From Streptomyces atratus (GTDB lineage Bacteria; Actinomycetota; Actinomycetes; Streptomycetales; Streptomycetaceae), in the NCBI RefSeq assembly GCF_900119365.1, contig NZ_FPJO01000024.1:40975-104974 (forward strand): a stretch of 64,000 bases of DNA, read 5' to 3'. Below, piece after piece: positions 1 through 9,083 of the stretch (within the stretch, counting starts at the first letter, position 1; each line of letters begins with the position of its first letter). The position numbers were made by a program, and so were the translations under genes. The notes under the pieces were generated by a model. The model saw only the letters and a list, made by a program, of their open reading frames with translations, had not been told where the DNA came from and searched no databases.

Positions 1-776
1 TTGTCCTTCACGGCCTTGTCCCAGGAACCGTCCGAGACCATCTTGGTGAGCGCGGCGTCGACCTTCTTCTTGAGGTCGGCGTCGCCCTTCTTCAGGCCGA
101 TGCCGTAGTTCTCGTTGGTCATCTTGAAGCCGGCCAGCTTGAACTTGCCCTGGAAGTTCTGCTGCGAGGCGTAGCCCGCCAGGATGCTGTCATCGGTGGT
201 CAGCGCGTCGATGGCCTTGTTCTCCAGGCCGGTCAGGCACTCCGAGTAGCCGCCGTACGTCTGGAGCTGCGCCTTCGGTGCCAGCTTGTCCTTGACGTTC
301 TTCGCCGAGGTCGAGCCGGCGACCGAACACAGCTTCTTGTTGTTCAGGTCGGCCGGGGACTTGATCGAGTCGTCGTCGGCGCGGACCAGGATGTCCTGGT
401 GGGCCAGCAGGTAGGGACCCGCGAAGTCGACCTTCTGCAGGCGCTCGTCGTTGATCGAGTAGGAGGCGGCGATGAACTTGACGTCACCGCGCTCGATCGC
501 CGTCTCGCGGTCGGCGCTCTTGGTCTCCTTGAAGACGATGTCCTCGGCCTTGTAGCCGAGCTCCTTGGCCACGTACGTGGCGACATCGACGTCGAAGCCG
601 GTGTACTTGCCGTCGGGGGTCTTCAGGCCGATGCCCGGCTGGTCGATCTTGATGCCGATCGTGATCTTCTTGCCGTCGCCCGAGCCGCCGTCCTCCTTGT
701 CGGAACCACAGGCGGTGGCGGTGAGGGCGAGAGCGAGCACGGCGGCCGAGGCGGCGGTGGCCTTGCGAAGCTGCAT
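1..776 (-). CDS. gluB: Glutamate ABC transporter substrate-binding lipoprotein, 3' end cut by window
   Basis: Extracellular solute-binding protein (SBP family 3) that captures glutamate for the GluABCD importer. The first 23 residues form a lipoprotein signal with lipobox LTATAC (Cys23), followed by a Gly/Asp/Lys-rich linker. The mature part contains the family stretches DGKYTGFDVDVATYVAKELG, SINDERLQKVDFAGPY and NYGIGLKKGD. The ATG at 776-774 is the only start that gives a complete signal peptide. The C-terminus lies beyond position 1. It is 69 bp downstream of the ATPase gene on the same strand, as in the gluABCD operon, and the permease genes should follow off the left edge. The glutamate assignment rests on family resemblance and on the neighbouring GluR-GluK pair. 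Confidence 0.9.
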   Translation of the reverse strand, partial: MQLRKATAASAAVLALALTATACGSDKEDGGSGDGKKITIGIKIDQPGIGLKTPDGKYTGFDVDVATYVAKELGYKAEDIVFKETKSADRETAIERGDVKFIAASYSINDERLQKVDFAGPYLLAHQDILVRADDDSIKSPADLNNKKLCSVAGSTSAKNVKDKLAPKAQLQTYGGYSECLTGLENKAIDALTTDDSILAGYASQQNFQGKFKLAGFKMTNENYGIGLKKGDADLKKKVDAALTKMVSDGSWDKAVKD

Positions 777-845
777 GGTGGTTTTCCCTAGAGTTGACGC
801 GATGTGAGTGATCAGCCGGTCCGGGGCCCGGCGGTGCAGGATCGA

Positions 846-1640
846 TCAGTGGTGAAGGATCTTCGACAGGAAGTCCTTGGCCCGGTCACTGCGCGGGTTG
901 CTGAAGAACTGGTCGGGCGTGGCCTCTTCGACGATCTTTCCGTCGGCCATGAAGACGACCCGGTTCGCGGCCGAGCGCGCGAAACCCATCTCATGGGTGA
1001 CGACGACCATCGTCATGCCGTCCCGGGCGAGCTGCTGCATGACCTCCAGCACCTCGTTGATCATCTCCGGGTCGAGCGCGGATGTCGGCTCGTCGAAGAG
1101 GATCACCTTCGGGTCCATCGCCAACGCCCTTGCGATGGCGACGCGTTGCTGCTGACCGCCGGAGAGCTGGGCGGGGTACTTGTCGGCCTGCGTCGCCACA
1201 CCCACCCGGTCCAGCAGCGAATGGGCCTTGTCCTCGGCGGCCTTCTTGTCCGTCCTGCGGACCTTGATCTGGCCCAGCATCACGTTCTCGAGCACCGTCT
1301 TGTGCGCGAAGAGATTGAACGACTGGAAGACCATGCCGACGTCGGCGCGCAGCCTGGCCAGCTCCCTGCCCTCCGCGGGCAGCGGCTTGCCGTCGATCGA
1401 GATGGCGCCCGAGTCGATCGTCTCCAAGCGGTTGATCGTGCGGCACAGCGTGGACTTCCCGGACCCGGAGGGCCCGATGACGACCACGACCTCGCCACGG
1501 GCGATGGTCAGGTCGATGTCCTGGAGCACATGCAGTGCGCCGAAGTGCTTGTTGACGTTGCTCAGTACGACAAGGTCGTCCGCCGCAGGCGCGGCGTCCC
1601 CGGCACCCTTGGTCACTGAAACTCCGCTCATCGGCTTCAT
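846..1640 (-). CDS. gluA: Glutamate ABC transporter ATP-binding protein
   Basis: Polar amino acid ABC transporter ATPase (264 aa) that powers glutamate import together with the binding protein downstream. Visible motifs are Walker A GPSGSGKST (residues 56-64), Q-loop VFQSFNLF, signature LSGGQQQR, Walker B VILFDEPTSALD and the switch His in VVTHEMGFA. The start at 1640 is supported by GAGGAGG about 9 nt upstream; a second ATG lies three codons in. It is the first gene of the minus-strand operon and is separated from the divergent regulator genes by about 350 bp. The N-terminal 20 residues are an Ala/Gly-rich extension not needed for the fold. Confidence 0.93.
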   Translation of the reverse strand: MKPMSGVSVTKGAGDAAPAADDLVVLSNVNKHFGALHVLQDIDLTIARGEVVVVIGPSGSGKSTLCRTINRLETIDSGAISIDGKPLPAEGRELARLRADVGMVFQSFNLFAHKTVLENVMLGQIKVRRTDKKAAEDKAHSLLDRVGVATQADKYPAQLSGGQQQRVAIARALAMDPKVILFDEPTSALDPEMINEVLEVMQQLARDGMTMVVVTHEMGFARSAANRVVFMADGKIVEEATPDQFFSNPRSDRAKDFLSKILHH

Positions 1641-1933
1641 GCTCCGTCCTCCTCGGTTGGGAAGGACCCTAGTGACGCGGCGCTACCAGCGTCATTACAT
1701 CTGAGCGGAAATTGAGGATAACGATCCGGCGGCAACCGGACACTCCGTGTGAACGGGGTGAGGGGTGTGACGCCTGCGGCGTACCGGGTGGATAACAGAT
1801 GGCTGGATGCGGCGGGCGGGCCTTGACTGACCCGCCTCTCATCGGAGTGGATGCCCTGGTACGCCATAAACGTGAAACGCCTCGGTACGGGGAAGTGACG
1901 GGGAGCGTACGGGAGACCGCACCGACATCTGCC

Positions 1934-1953
1934 GACGCCTGCCGGCAGGTGTC
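1934..1953. promoter_or_regulatory. Near-perfect 20-bp palindrome in the gluA/gluR intergenic region
   Basis: The sequence GACGCCTGCCGGCAGGTGTC is a palindrome with a single mismatched base pair (G opposite T). It lies 35 bp before the gluR start inside the 348-bp divergent region 1641-1988, which otherwise shows no gene. The position fits an operator for the response regulator or a short leader hairpin. In S. coelicolor GluR is reported to bind this intergenic region, but I cannot say whether this is the bound sequence. Confidence 0.35.
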
Positions 1954-1988
1954 CCGTCGAAACCATCGGAGAACCGGAGAGGGAGGCC

Positions 1989-2681
1989 ATGAGACTGCTG
2001 CTCGTCGAGGACGACAACCACGTCGCGGCCGCCCTCTCCGCCATCCTGGCCCGGCACGGCTTCCGGGTCGTGCACGCGCGCAGCGGCGAGGAGGCGCTGC
2101 AGGCGCTGCTGCCCGCGCACACGGAGCCGTTCGGTGTCGTGCTCCTCGACCTCGGCCTGCCCGACCAGGACGGCTACGAGGTGTGCGGGAAGATCCGCAA
2201 GCGCACCTCCACCCCGGTGATCATGGTGACCGCGCGCGCCGACGTCCGGTCGCGGATCCACGGCCTCAACCTCGGCGCCGACGACTACGTGGTCAAGCCG
2301 TACGACACCGGCGAACTCCTCGCCCGTATCCACGCCGTCAGCCGACGCAAGACGACCGGCGAGGACACCGTGCCCACGCCCGTCGCCGCACTGCGCCTCG
2401 GGCACGTCCACATCGAGCTGCCGACCCGCCGGGTCAGCGTCGACGGGGCGGAAGTCCAGCTCACCCGCAAGGAGTTCGACCTGCTCGCGCTGCTCGCCCA
2501 GCGCCCCGGAGTGGTGTTCCGCCGGGAGCAGATCATCAGCGAGGTGTGGCGTACCAGCTGGGAGGGCACGGGGCGCACACTCGAAGTGCACGTCGCGTCC
2601 CTGCGCTCCAAGCTGCGGCTGCCCGCACTGATCGAGACGGTGCGCGGGGTCGGCTACCGGCTCGTCGCCCCGTCCGCGTAG
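1989..2681 (+). CDS. gluR: OmpR-family response regulator, probable glutamate-responsive GluR
   Basis: Two-component response regulator, 230 aa. The receiver domain (about 1-115) has the acidic pocket E7/D8/D9, phospho-acceptor D54 in LLDLGLPD, T81 and K103 (VVKPYD). The C-terminal winged helix (about 130-228) ends with the typical TVRGVGYRL. GGAGAGGGAGG directly precedes the ATG. It is followed after 15 bp by its sensor kinase and is divergent from gluA. In S. coelicolor the pair at this location (GluR-GluK) senses glutamate and regulates gluABCD; the name here is inferred from position and domain type. Confidence 0.85.
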   Translation: MRLLLVEDDNHVAAALSAILARHGFRVVHARSGEEALQALLPAHTEPFGVVLLDLGLPDQDGYEVCGKIRKRTSTPVIMVTARADVRSRIHGLNLGADDYVVKPYDTGELLARIHAVSRRKTTGEDTVPTPVAALRLGHVHIELPTRRVSVDGAEVQLTRKEFDLLALLAQRPGVVFRREQIISEVWRTSWEGTGRTLEVHVASLRSKLRLPALIETVRGVGYRLVAPSA

Positions 2682-2696
2682 AGGCATACGTCCCAG

Positions 2697-4091
2697 GTGC
2701 GCACCCGGCTGCTTCCCCTGCTCATCATTCTCATGGCGGGCGTGCTGCTCGCCCTCGGCTTCCCGCTGGCCGTCAGCGTGGCGGCGGCCCAGCAGCAACG
2801 CGTCGTCATCGACCGCATCGACGACACGGCACGCTTCGCCGCACTCGCGCAGTTCATCACCGAGCGGGCGGCCGGTTACGACGAGCGCCGGCGCACCCTG
2901 CGCAGCGAACTCGACACCTACGCGTCGGTGTACGGCATCCGCGCCGGTGTCTTCTACCGCGACGACAGCGCCATGGCGAAGGCGCCCGCCGCCTGGCAGC
3001 TCCCGATCGAGGGGGAGGGGCGCGAGGCGTTCAAGGAGGCCCTGCTCGGTCGGCGCAGCCATGATCCGCCGCAGGTCTGGCCGTGGCAGGACGGCAGGGT
3101 CGTCGTCGCCTCACCCGTCGTACGGGACGGCGACGTGGTCGCCGTCGTCGTCCTCGACTCGCCCACCGAGGAGATGCGCGCGCGCACGCTGCGCGGCTGG
3201 CTGCTGATCGCGGCCGGCGAAGCGGTCGCGATGCTGGTCGCGGTCGGCGCCGCGATCCGCCTCACCGGCTGGGTGCTGCTGCCCGTACGGACCCTGGACG
3301 CGGCCACCCACGACATCGCCAGCGGGCGGATGAGGTCCCGCGTCGCGGCTTCCGGCGGGCCACCGGAACTGCGGCGCCTGGCCCGGTCGTTCAACGAGAT
3401 GGCCGACAACGTCGAGGACGTGCTGGAGCAGCAGCGCGCCTTCGTCGCCGACGCCTCGCACCAGCTGCGCAACCCCCTCGCCGCGCTGCTGCTGCGGATC
3501 GAGCTCCTCGCGCTGGAACTCCCCGAGGGCAACGAGGAGATCGCCTCCGTGCGCACGGAGGGCAAGCGTCTCGCGCAGGTCCTCGACGACCTGCTCGACC
3601 TGGCGCTGGCCGAACACGCCGCGGCCGATCTCCAGCTCACGGACATCGGTGCGCTCACCGCGGAGCGCGTCGCGTCCTGGCGGCCGCTCGCCGAGGAGAA
3701 GGGGGTACGGCTCAGGACGGACGGCCCGTCCGCTGTGACCGCCTGGGCGGACCCCATCGCACTGTCGAGCGCCCTGGACGCGATCATCGACAACGCCCTG
3801 AAGTTCACCCCGGCCGAGGAAGAGGTCGTCGTCAAGGTCGCCTCCGGCCCCGACGACGTCACGGTCGTCGTCGCCGACCGCGGACCGGGCCTCACGACGG
3901 CGGAGATGGAACGCATCGGCGACCGCTTCTGGCGCAGCACCCAGCATCAGAACATCCGGGGCTCAGGCCTCGGGCTCTCCATCTCGCAGGCGCTCCTGGC
4001 GGCCGGCGGCGGTTCCCTGAGCTACGCGGCCCATGCGCCGCACGGGCTGCGGGTGACGGTCTCGGTGCCGCGCAACGGCCCGCAGGGCTGA
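2697..4091 (+). CDS. gluK: Sensor histidine kinase, probable GluK
   Basis: Membrane sensor kinase, 464 aa, GTG start. TM1 spans about residues 7-30, an extracytoplasmic sensor region about 31-165, TM2 about 168-190, HAMP about 190-243. The dimerisation helix carries ADASHQLRNPLAAL with phospho-acceptor H255. The catalytic domain has the N box DNALKFTP, DRGPGL and GSGLGLS. It lies 15 bp after the response regulator and is probably co-transcribed with it. The glutamate signal is inferred from synteny with GluR-GluK, because the sensor region itself has no recognisable ligand motif. Confidence 0.85.
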   Translation: MRTRLLPLLIILMAGVLLALGFPLAVSVAAAQQQRVVIDRIDDTARFAALAQFITERAAGYDERRRTLRSELDTYASVYGIRAGVFYRDDSAMAKAPAAWQLPIEGEGREAFKEALLGRRSHDPPQVWPWQDGRVVVASPVVRDGDVVAVVVLDSPTEEMRARTLRGWLLIAAGEAVAMLVAVGAAIRLTGWVLLPVRTLDAATHDIASGRMRSRVAASGGPPELRRLARSFNEMADNVEDVLEQQRAFVADASHQLRNPLAALLLRIELLALELPEGNEEIASVRTEGKRLAQVLDDLLDLALAEHAAADLQLTDIGALTAERVASWRPLAEEKGVRLRTDGPSAVTAWADPIALSSALDAIIDNALKFTPAEEEVVVKVASGPDDVTVVVADRGPGLTTAEMERIGDRFWRSTQHQNIRGSGLGLSISQALLAAGGGSLSYAAHAPHGLRVTVSVPRNGPQG

Positions 4092-4115
4092 GCGGAACGG
4101 GGGGGGAGGAAGGGG

Positions 4116-5114
4116 TCAGGGCTTGACCGAGCGGTAGTAGCGGCTGGCCCCCTCGTGCAGCAGTAGCGGATCGGTGTAGATCGCCGTACGCAGATCCACC
4201 AGCTGGGCCGCATGCACCTCGCGCCCGATCCGGTCCCGGCTGTCGATCACGGTCCGGGTGAACGCCTCCGTCAGCGACGGATCCGAACGGTCCGTGGTCA
4301 CCAGCACATTGGCGACCGCGACCGTCGGCACCGCCTGGTCCTGCTGCGCGTTGCGGTAGGCGTCGGCGGGCATCATCGCCGAACGGTAGTAGCGGGCGGA
4401 CCCGCCCGCCGCCTGGAGCTCCTTGACCAGCGAAGCCTCCAACGGCACCAGCCGGATCGCGAACCGGTCCGACAACTCCTGCACCGCGGACGTGGGCAGC
4501 CCGCCGGACCAGAAGAAGGCGTCGAGCCGGTCGTCCTCCAGCTGCTTCGGCATGGTGTCGATACCGGCGGAGACCGGCTTCACGTCGTCGGTGGGATCGA
4601 GACCCGCGGCCTTCATCAGCCGGTCGGCGACCAGCCGTACGCCCGAACCGCGCTGTCCTACCCCGACGCGCTTTCCGCGCAGATCCGAGACCTTCCGTAT
4701 CTCCGAGTCGCGGGGCACGACCAGCTGGATGTAGTCGTCGTACAGCCGCACACAGCCCCGCAGCCGGTCGGCGCCGGGCTTGCCGCCGCGCAGATAGGTG
4801 GCGAGGGCATCGGCGGTGGCGATGGTGAAGTCGGCCTTCCCGGTCGCCACCCGTGCGATGTTCTGCTGCGAGCCCTCACTGGTCCGGAGCCGTATCGACA
4901 CCTCGGGCAGATCCCTGGCCAGGTCCCCCTTGAGGCGCTCGCCGTAGCGCTGGTAGACCCCGCTGCGCACGCCGGTGCTGAAGGTCAGCGTTCCGGTCGG
5001 CGCCGGATCCCCGAGTGGCAGCAGCCACCAGAGCAGCAGCCCGAGCACGACGGCGACGGCGGCGCACGCCTGAAGAACGCGTCGCCTGCCGATACGGGAG
5101 AGTGCCTGGAGCAT
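4116..5114 (-). CDS. TAXI-family TRAP transporter solute-binding protein
   Basis: Predicted extracytoplasmic solute receptor of the TAXI (TRAP-associated extracytoplasmic immunogenic) family, 332 aa. An Arg-rich N-terminus is followed by one hydrophobic segment (about residues 14-31, ending LLLWWLLPLG) that may act as signal or anchor. The mature region begins LTFSTGVRSGVYQRYGERLK, typical of the family, and continues with RTSEGSQQN, VGQRGSGVR and DAFFWSGGLPTSAV. It converges on gluK with only 24 bp between them. No TRAP permease gene is adjacent, so it is either an orphan receptor or has a sensory role. The substrate is unknown. Confidence 0.8.
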   Translation of the reverse strand: MLQALSRIGRRRVLQACAAVAVVLGLLLWWLLPLGDPAPTGTLTFSTGVRSGVYQRYGERLKGDLARDLPEVSIRLRTSEGSQQNIARVATGKADFTIATADALATYLRGGKPGADRLRGCVRLYDDYIQLVVPRDSEIRKVSDLRGKRVGVGQRGSGVRLVADRLMKAAGLDPTDDVKPVSAGIDTMPKQLEDDRLDAFFWSGGLPTSAVQELSDRFAIRLVPLEASLVKELQAAGGSARYYRSAMMPADAYRNAQQDQAVPTVAVANVLVTTDRSDPSLTEAFTRTVIDSRDRIGREVHAAQLVDLRTAIYTDPLLLHEGASRYYRSVKP

Positions 5115-5238
5115 GGCGGTGATCCTGCCAGCCCGCTCCGGCGATGACCAGGGCAGGATGCCTGCTCACGACGGACCGGCTGATGATCACTGCGGCCGCC
5201 CGCCGGGGACCCTCCCGGGACCACCTACCCTGGAGGGC

Positions 5239-6768
5239 ATGACCAGCAGCAGCGACCGGAGCCCCGCAGTGAGCGTCGAGGGACCCAAGACCTACGAAGT
5301 CCGCACCTACGGGTGCCAGATGAACGTCCACGACTCCGAGCGGCTGTCGGGGCTGCTGGAGGGCGCGGGCTACGTCCGTGCGGACGAGGGTTCCGACGGC
5401 GACGCGGACGTTGTCGTCTTCAACACCTGCGCGGTGCGGGAGAACGCCGACAACAAGCTCTACGGCAACCTCGGCCGGCTCGCTCCGATGAAGACCAAGC
5501 GGCCCGGCATGCAGATCGCCGTCGGCGGCTGCCTGGCGCAGAAGGACCGCGACACCATCGTCGAGCGGGCCCCCTGGGTCGACGTCGTCTTCGGTACGCA
5601 CAACATCGGCAAGCTGCCCGTGCTGCTGGAGCGCGCCCGTATCCAGGAGGAGGCGCAGATCGAGATCGCCGAATCCCTGGAGGCCTTCCCCTCCACGCTC
5701 CCCACCCGGCGCGAGTCCGCCTACGCCGCGTGGGTCTCGATCTCCGTCGGCTGCAACAACACCTGCACCTTCTGTATCGTCCCGGCGCTGCGCGGCAAGG
5801 AGAAGGACCGCCGCACCGGTGACATCCTCGCCGAGATCGAGGCCCTGGTCGCCGAGGGCGTCTCGGAGATCACCCTGCTCGGCCAGAACGTGAACGCGTA
5901 CGGCTCCGACATCGGCGACCGCGAGGCCTTCTCCAAGCTGCTGCGCGCCTGCGGGAAGATCGAAGGGCTGGAGCGGGTCCGCTTCACCTCGCCGCACCCC
6001 CGCGATTTCACGGACGACGTGATCGCGGCGATGGCCGAGACACCCAATGTGATGCCGCAGCTCCACATGCCGATGCAGTCGGGCTCCGACACGATCCTCA
6101 GGGCGATGCGGCGCTCGTACCGGCAGGAGCGCTTCCTCGGCATCATCGAGAAGGTGCGCGCCGCGATGCCGGACGCCGCCATCTCCACCGACATCATCGT
6201 GGGCTTCCCCGGCGAGACCGAGGAGGACTTCGAGCAGACCATGCACGCGGTCCGCGAGGCGCGCTTCGCCAACGCCTTCACCTTCCAGTACTCCAAGCGT
6301 CCCGGGACCCCCGCCGCCGAGATGGAGGGGCAGATCCCCAAGGAGGTCGTCCAGGAGCGGTACATGCGCCTGTCCGCCCTCCAGGAGGAGATCTCCTGGG
6401 AGGAGAACAAGAAGCAGGTCGGCCGGACGCTGAAGATCATGGTCGCGGAGGGCGAGGGCCGCAAGGACGGCGCCACCCACCGCCTCTCCGGCCGCGCCGC
6501 CGACAACCGCCTGGTCCACTTCACCAAGCCGGACCAGGACGTGCGACCGGGCGATGTGGTGACCGTCGAGATCACCTACGCGGCCCCGCACCACCTCCTC
6601 GCCGAGGGCGCACCGGTGGCCGTGCGGCGGACCCGGGCCGGGGACGCCTGGGAGAAGCGCACCGCCGCCGAGGCCGCCGAGCCGGCCGGAGTGATGCTGG
6701 GACTGCCGGGCATCGGAGCCCCGGCGCCGCTGCCGGTCGCGGCGGCCCCCGGCTGCGGCCGCGACTGA
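5239..6768 (+). CDS. miaB: tRNA-2-methylthio-N6-dimethylallyladenosine synthase MiaB
   Basis: Radical SAM methylthiotransferase (509 aa) that adds the 2-methylthio group to i6A37 of tRNAs reading UNN codons. The N-terminal UPF0004 domain has its three cluster Cys in YGCQMN, NTCAVRE and GGCLAQK. The radical SAM motif CNNTCTFC lies at about residues 173-180, and a C-terminal TRAM domain ends near VEITYAAPHHLLAEG. The reading frame is open further upstream, but the ATG at 5239 gives the expected N-terminus. The last 50 residues are a low-complexity Ala/Pro tail. MiaA, which makes the substrate modification, is encoded 1.3 kb downstream. Confidence 0.96.
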   Translation: MTSSSDRSPAVSVEGPKTYEVRTYGCQMNVHDSERLSGLLEGAGYVRADEGSDGDADVVVFNTCAVRENADNKLYGNLGRLAPMKTKRPGMQIAVGGCLAQKDRDTIVERAPWVDVVFGTHNIGKLPVLLERARIQEEAQIEIAESLEAFPSTLPTRRESAYAAWVSISVGCNNTCTFCIVPALRGKEKDRRTGDILAEIEALVAEGVSEITLLGQNVNAYGSDIGDREAFSKLLRACGKIEGLERVRFTSPHPRDFTDDVIAAMAETPNVMPQLHMPMQSGSDTILRAMRRSYRQERFLGIIEKVRAAMPDAAISTDIIVGFPGETEEDFEQTMHAVREARFANAFTFQYSKRPGTPAAEMEGQIPKEVVQERYMRLSALQEEISWEENKKQVGRTLKIMVAEGEGRKDGATHRLSGRAADNRLVHFTKPDQDVRPGDVVTVEITYAAPHHLLAEGAPVAVRRTRAGDAWEKRTAAEAAEPAGVMLGLPGIGAPAPLPVAAAPGCGRD

Positions 6769-6827
6769 CACCGGGAGCCCGACGGCGGCCGAGCTGCGTG
6801 CCGGGGCCACGCAGTACGCTGCCCACC

Positions 6828-7541
6828 ATGCTTGCCGCCGCCGCTGTGTGCCCCTGCCCGCCCCTGCTGGTACCCGAGGTCGCCGCCGGTGCCGCGCCCG
6901 AGCTCGACGCCGCCCGGGACGCCTGCGCCCAGGCCCTCGGTGTGCTCGCCGCCGCGCGCCCCGATCTGCTGGTCGTGGTCGGGCCCGCGGACCTGCCGGG
7001 GCGCGGCCCGCACCCCGAGGGGGCCACGGGCAGCTTCAAGGGCTTCGGCGTCGACCTGGGCGTCCGGCTCGGGCGCGACCGCGGACCGGTGGCGGACGAC
7101 ACGCTCCCGCCGTCCCTCTCCGTCGGCGCCTGGTTGCTGGCCCGCGCGGGATGGGACGGTGCGCCGGTCGAGGCACTGGGCGTGGGGGAGCCGTTGGAGA
7201 CCGACCGCTGTACGAGCGCCGGACGGGACCTGGCCGCCAGGGCGGACCGGGTCGCGCTGCTCGTGATGGGCGACGGCAGCGCCTGCCGCACGCTCAAGGC
7301 CCCGGGCTATCTGGACGAGCGGGCCGAAGCCTTCGACGCGGCGGCCGCCCGCGCACTGGGCGCGGCGGACACCGACGCGCTGACCGCGCTGGACGCGTCA
7401 CTGGCGTACGAGCTGAAGGCGGCGGGCCGGGCGCCCTGGCAGGTGCTCGCGGGCGCGGCGCAGGGGGCGGGGCTGACCGGGCGGCTCCTGTACGAGGACG
7501 CTCCGTACGGCGTGGGCTACCTGGTCGCCGCCTGGTCCTGA
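6828..7541 (+). CDS. Class III extradiol ring-cleavage dioxygenase-like protein
   Basis: Hypothetical protein of 237 aa resembling the LigB/MEMO-like class III dioxygenase fold. The N-terminus MLAAAAVCPCPPLLVPE and the segments DLLVVVGPA and LLVMGDGSACR fit conserved Streptomyces proteins usually annotated this way. I see few of the His ligands expected of an active Fe(II) enzyme, so catalysis is doubtful. The start at 6828 was preferred over an upstream in-frame ATG at 6798 because family members begin at this Met. It follows miaB by 59 bp and is probably co-transcribed. The function is unknown. Confidence 0.7.
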   Translation: MLAAAAVCPCPPLLVPEVAAGAAPELDAARDACAQALGVLAAARPDLLVVVGPADLPGRGPHPEGATGSFKGFGVDLGVRLGRDRGPVADDTLPPSLSVGAWLLARAGWDGAPVEALGVGEPLETDRCTSAGRDLAARADRVALLVMGDGSACRTLKAPGYLDERAEAFDAAAARALGAADTDALTALDASLAYELKAAGRAPWQVLAGAAQGAGLTGRLLYEDAPYGVGYLVAAWS

Positions 7542-7560
7542 GCCCCTGCCGCCCGGGGAC

Positions 7561-7579
7561 GCACGGCCGACGGCCGTGC
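7561..7579. terminator. Hairpin between convergent genes
   Basis: GCACGGCC and GGCCGTGC form an 8-bp perfect stem around a 3-nt loop. It sits in the 84-bp gap between the dioxygenase-like gene and the convergent small antitoxin-like gene, so it may serve both. There is no U-tract, as is common in Streptomyces. Confidence 0.55.
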
Positions 7580-7625
7580 AGCGTCGTCGCTCCACGGCCG
7601 TCCGTCGGACTTGATCAGTTCATGG

Positions 7626-7862
7626 TCAGGAAGCGGGCGGCGTACCACCCTCGTCCTTGTGGGTCAGGCGCTCGACCGCGTCCTTGGCCTTCCTCGTACC
7701 GGACTCGATCTTGTCGCTGTACTTGCCCTTGGTCTTTTGGTCGACCGTCCGTGCGGCCTTGTCGAGTCCCTGGTCGATCTTGTCCCCGTGCTGATGCGCG
7801 AGTTCGCCGACCTTTTCCTTGGCGGGGCTCAGCTTGGCCTTCAAATTGTCCAGGAAGCCCAT
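7626..7862 (-). CDS. MT0933-type antitoxin-like small protein
   Basis: A 78-aa hydrophilic protein, rich in Lys and Asp/Glu, beginning MGFLDNLKAKLSPAKEKVGE with further heptad-like helices (DKIDQGLDKAARTVDQKTKG). It matches the small proteins annotated as MT0933-like antitoxin in actinobacteria. The start is supported by GGGAAGG upstream. No toxin gene is adjacent on either side, so a toxin-antitoxin role is not supported here. A stress-related helical protein, similar to CsbD/LEA-like proteins, is an equally fair reading. Confidence 0.7.
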   Translation of the reverse strand: MGFLDNLKAKLSPAKEKVGELAHQHGDKIDQGLDKAARTVDQKTKGKYSDKIESGTRKAKDAVERLTHKDEGGTPPAS

Positions 7863-8037
7863 CGGGCACCTTCCCTGCTGGGGGACTACGGTCGGGCGCT
7901 TCCTCGGACCGTGAAAAAACGCCCATATTCACTTTGGATTCTACTGTCGTGAGAGAAGATCCGCGCCGTCCGGCGTACCTGCGGCGCGACCGGGCAAACT
8001 CACTCGTTCGGGAAGAGGTGCGGAGGTTTGCGAGACT

Positions 8038-8982
8038 GTGGCGGTGAGAAGTTCAGCTCCCGCATCGCGGGTCATCACCGTCGTCGGTCCCACTGCAGCC
8101 GGAAAGTCCGATCTGGGGGTGTTCCTTGCTCAGCAGCTCGACGGCGAAGTGGTCAACGCCGACTCCATGCAGCTCTACCGCGGGATGGACATCGGCACCG
8201 CGAAGCTGACGCTCGCCGAGCGCGGATCCGTCCCGCACCACCTGCTGGACATCTGGGACGTCACCGAGACCGCCAGCGTCGCCGAGTACCAGCGGCTGGC
8301 CCGCGCCGAGATCGACCGGCTGCTCGCCGCCGGCCGCACCCCCGTCCTGGTCGGCGGCTCCGGGCTCTATGTGAAGGGCGCCATCGACGCCCTGGAGTTT
8401 CCCGGCACGGACCCGGACGTACGGGCCAGGCTGGAGGAGGAGCTGGTCGAGCGCGGCTCCGGAGCGCTGCACGCCCGGCTCGCCGCCGCCGACCCCGAGG
8501 CGGGCCGGGCCATCCTGCCGAGCAACGGCCGCCGGATCGTCCGGGCCCTCGAAGTCATCGAGATCACCGGCAAGCCCTTCACCGCCAATCTCCCCGGTAA
8601 CGATGCGGTGTACGACACCGTCCAGATCGGCGTCGACGTGGCCCGCCCCGAACTCGACGAACGCATCGCCCTGAGGGTCGACCGGATGTGGGCGGCCGGA
8701 CTCGTGGACGAGGTCCGCGCCCTGGAGACAGAAGGGCTGCGCGAAGGGCGGACCGCGTCCCGGGCGCTCGGCTACCAGCAGGTGCTGGCCGCGCTGGCCC
8801 GGGAATGCACCGAGGAGGAGGCGCGTGCCGAGACCGTGCGCGCCACCAAGCGCTTCGCGCGCCGGCAGGACTCGTGGTTCCGCCGCGATCCGCGGGTCCA
8901 CTGGCTGAGCGGCGCCGCGGCGGACCGCGGGGAACTCCCGCGCCGGGCGCTGGCGTTGATCGAACGAGCGGTTACAGCCTGA
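8038..8982 (+). CDS. miaA: tRNA dimethylallyltransferase MiaA
   Basis: Transfers the dimethylallyl group from DMAPP to A37 of tRNAs, making i6A37, the substrate for MiaB encoded upstream. 314 aa. The P-loop GPTAAGKSDL lies near the N-terminus, followed by NADSMQLYRGMDIGTAKL, VGGSGLYVKG and ALGYQQ, all diagnostic for MiaA. GTG start at 8038; another GTG two codons later is possible. GAGGTGCGGAGG precedes the start. The C-terminal KRFARRQDSWFRRD is the usual tRNA-contacting segment. Length is normal for the family. Confidence 0.96.
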   Translation: MAVRSSAPASRVITVVGPTAAGKSDLGVFLAQQLDGEVVNADSMQLYRGMDIGTAKLTLAERGSVPHHLLDIWDVTETASVAEYQRLARAEIDRLLAAGRTPVLVGGSGLYVKGAIDALEFPGTDPDVRARLEEELVERGSGALHARLAAADPEAGRAILPSNGRRIVRALEVIEITGKPFTANLPGNDAVYDTVQIGVDVARPELDERIALRVDRMWAAGLVDEVRALETEGLREGRTASRALGYQQVLAALARECTEEEARAETVRATKRFARRQDSWFRRDPRVHWLSGAAADRGELPRRALALIERAVTA

Positions 8983-9083
8983 TCACGTGATGGCATCGGG
9001 AAGCCCTGCCCGTCATTTCGGTGACCTGGAGCGTGCCATCATCGAGCATCGATCGACCAGTGGAGTCCGAGTTGGGAGGGCGC

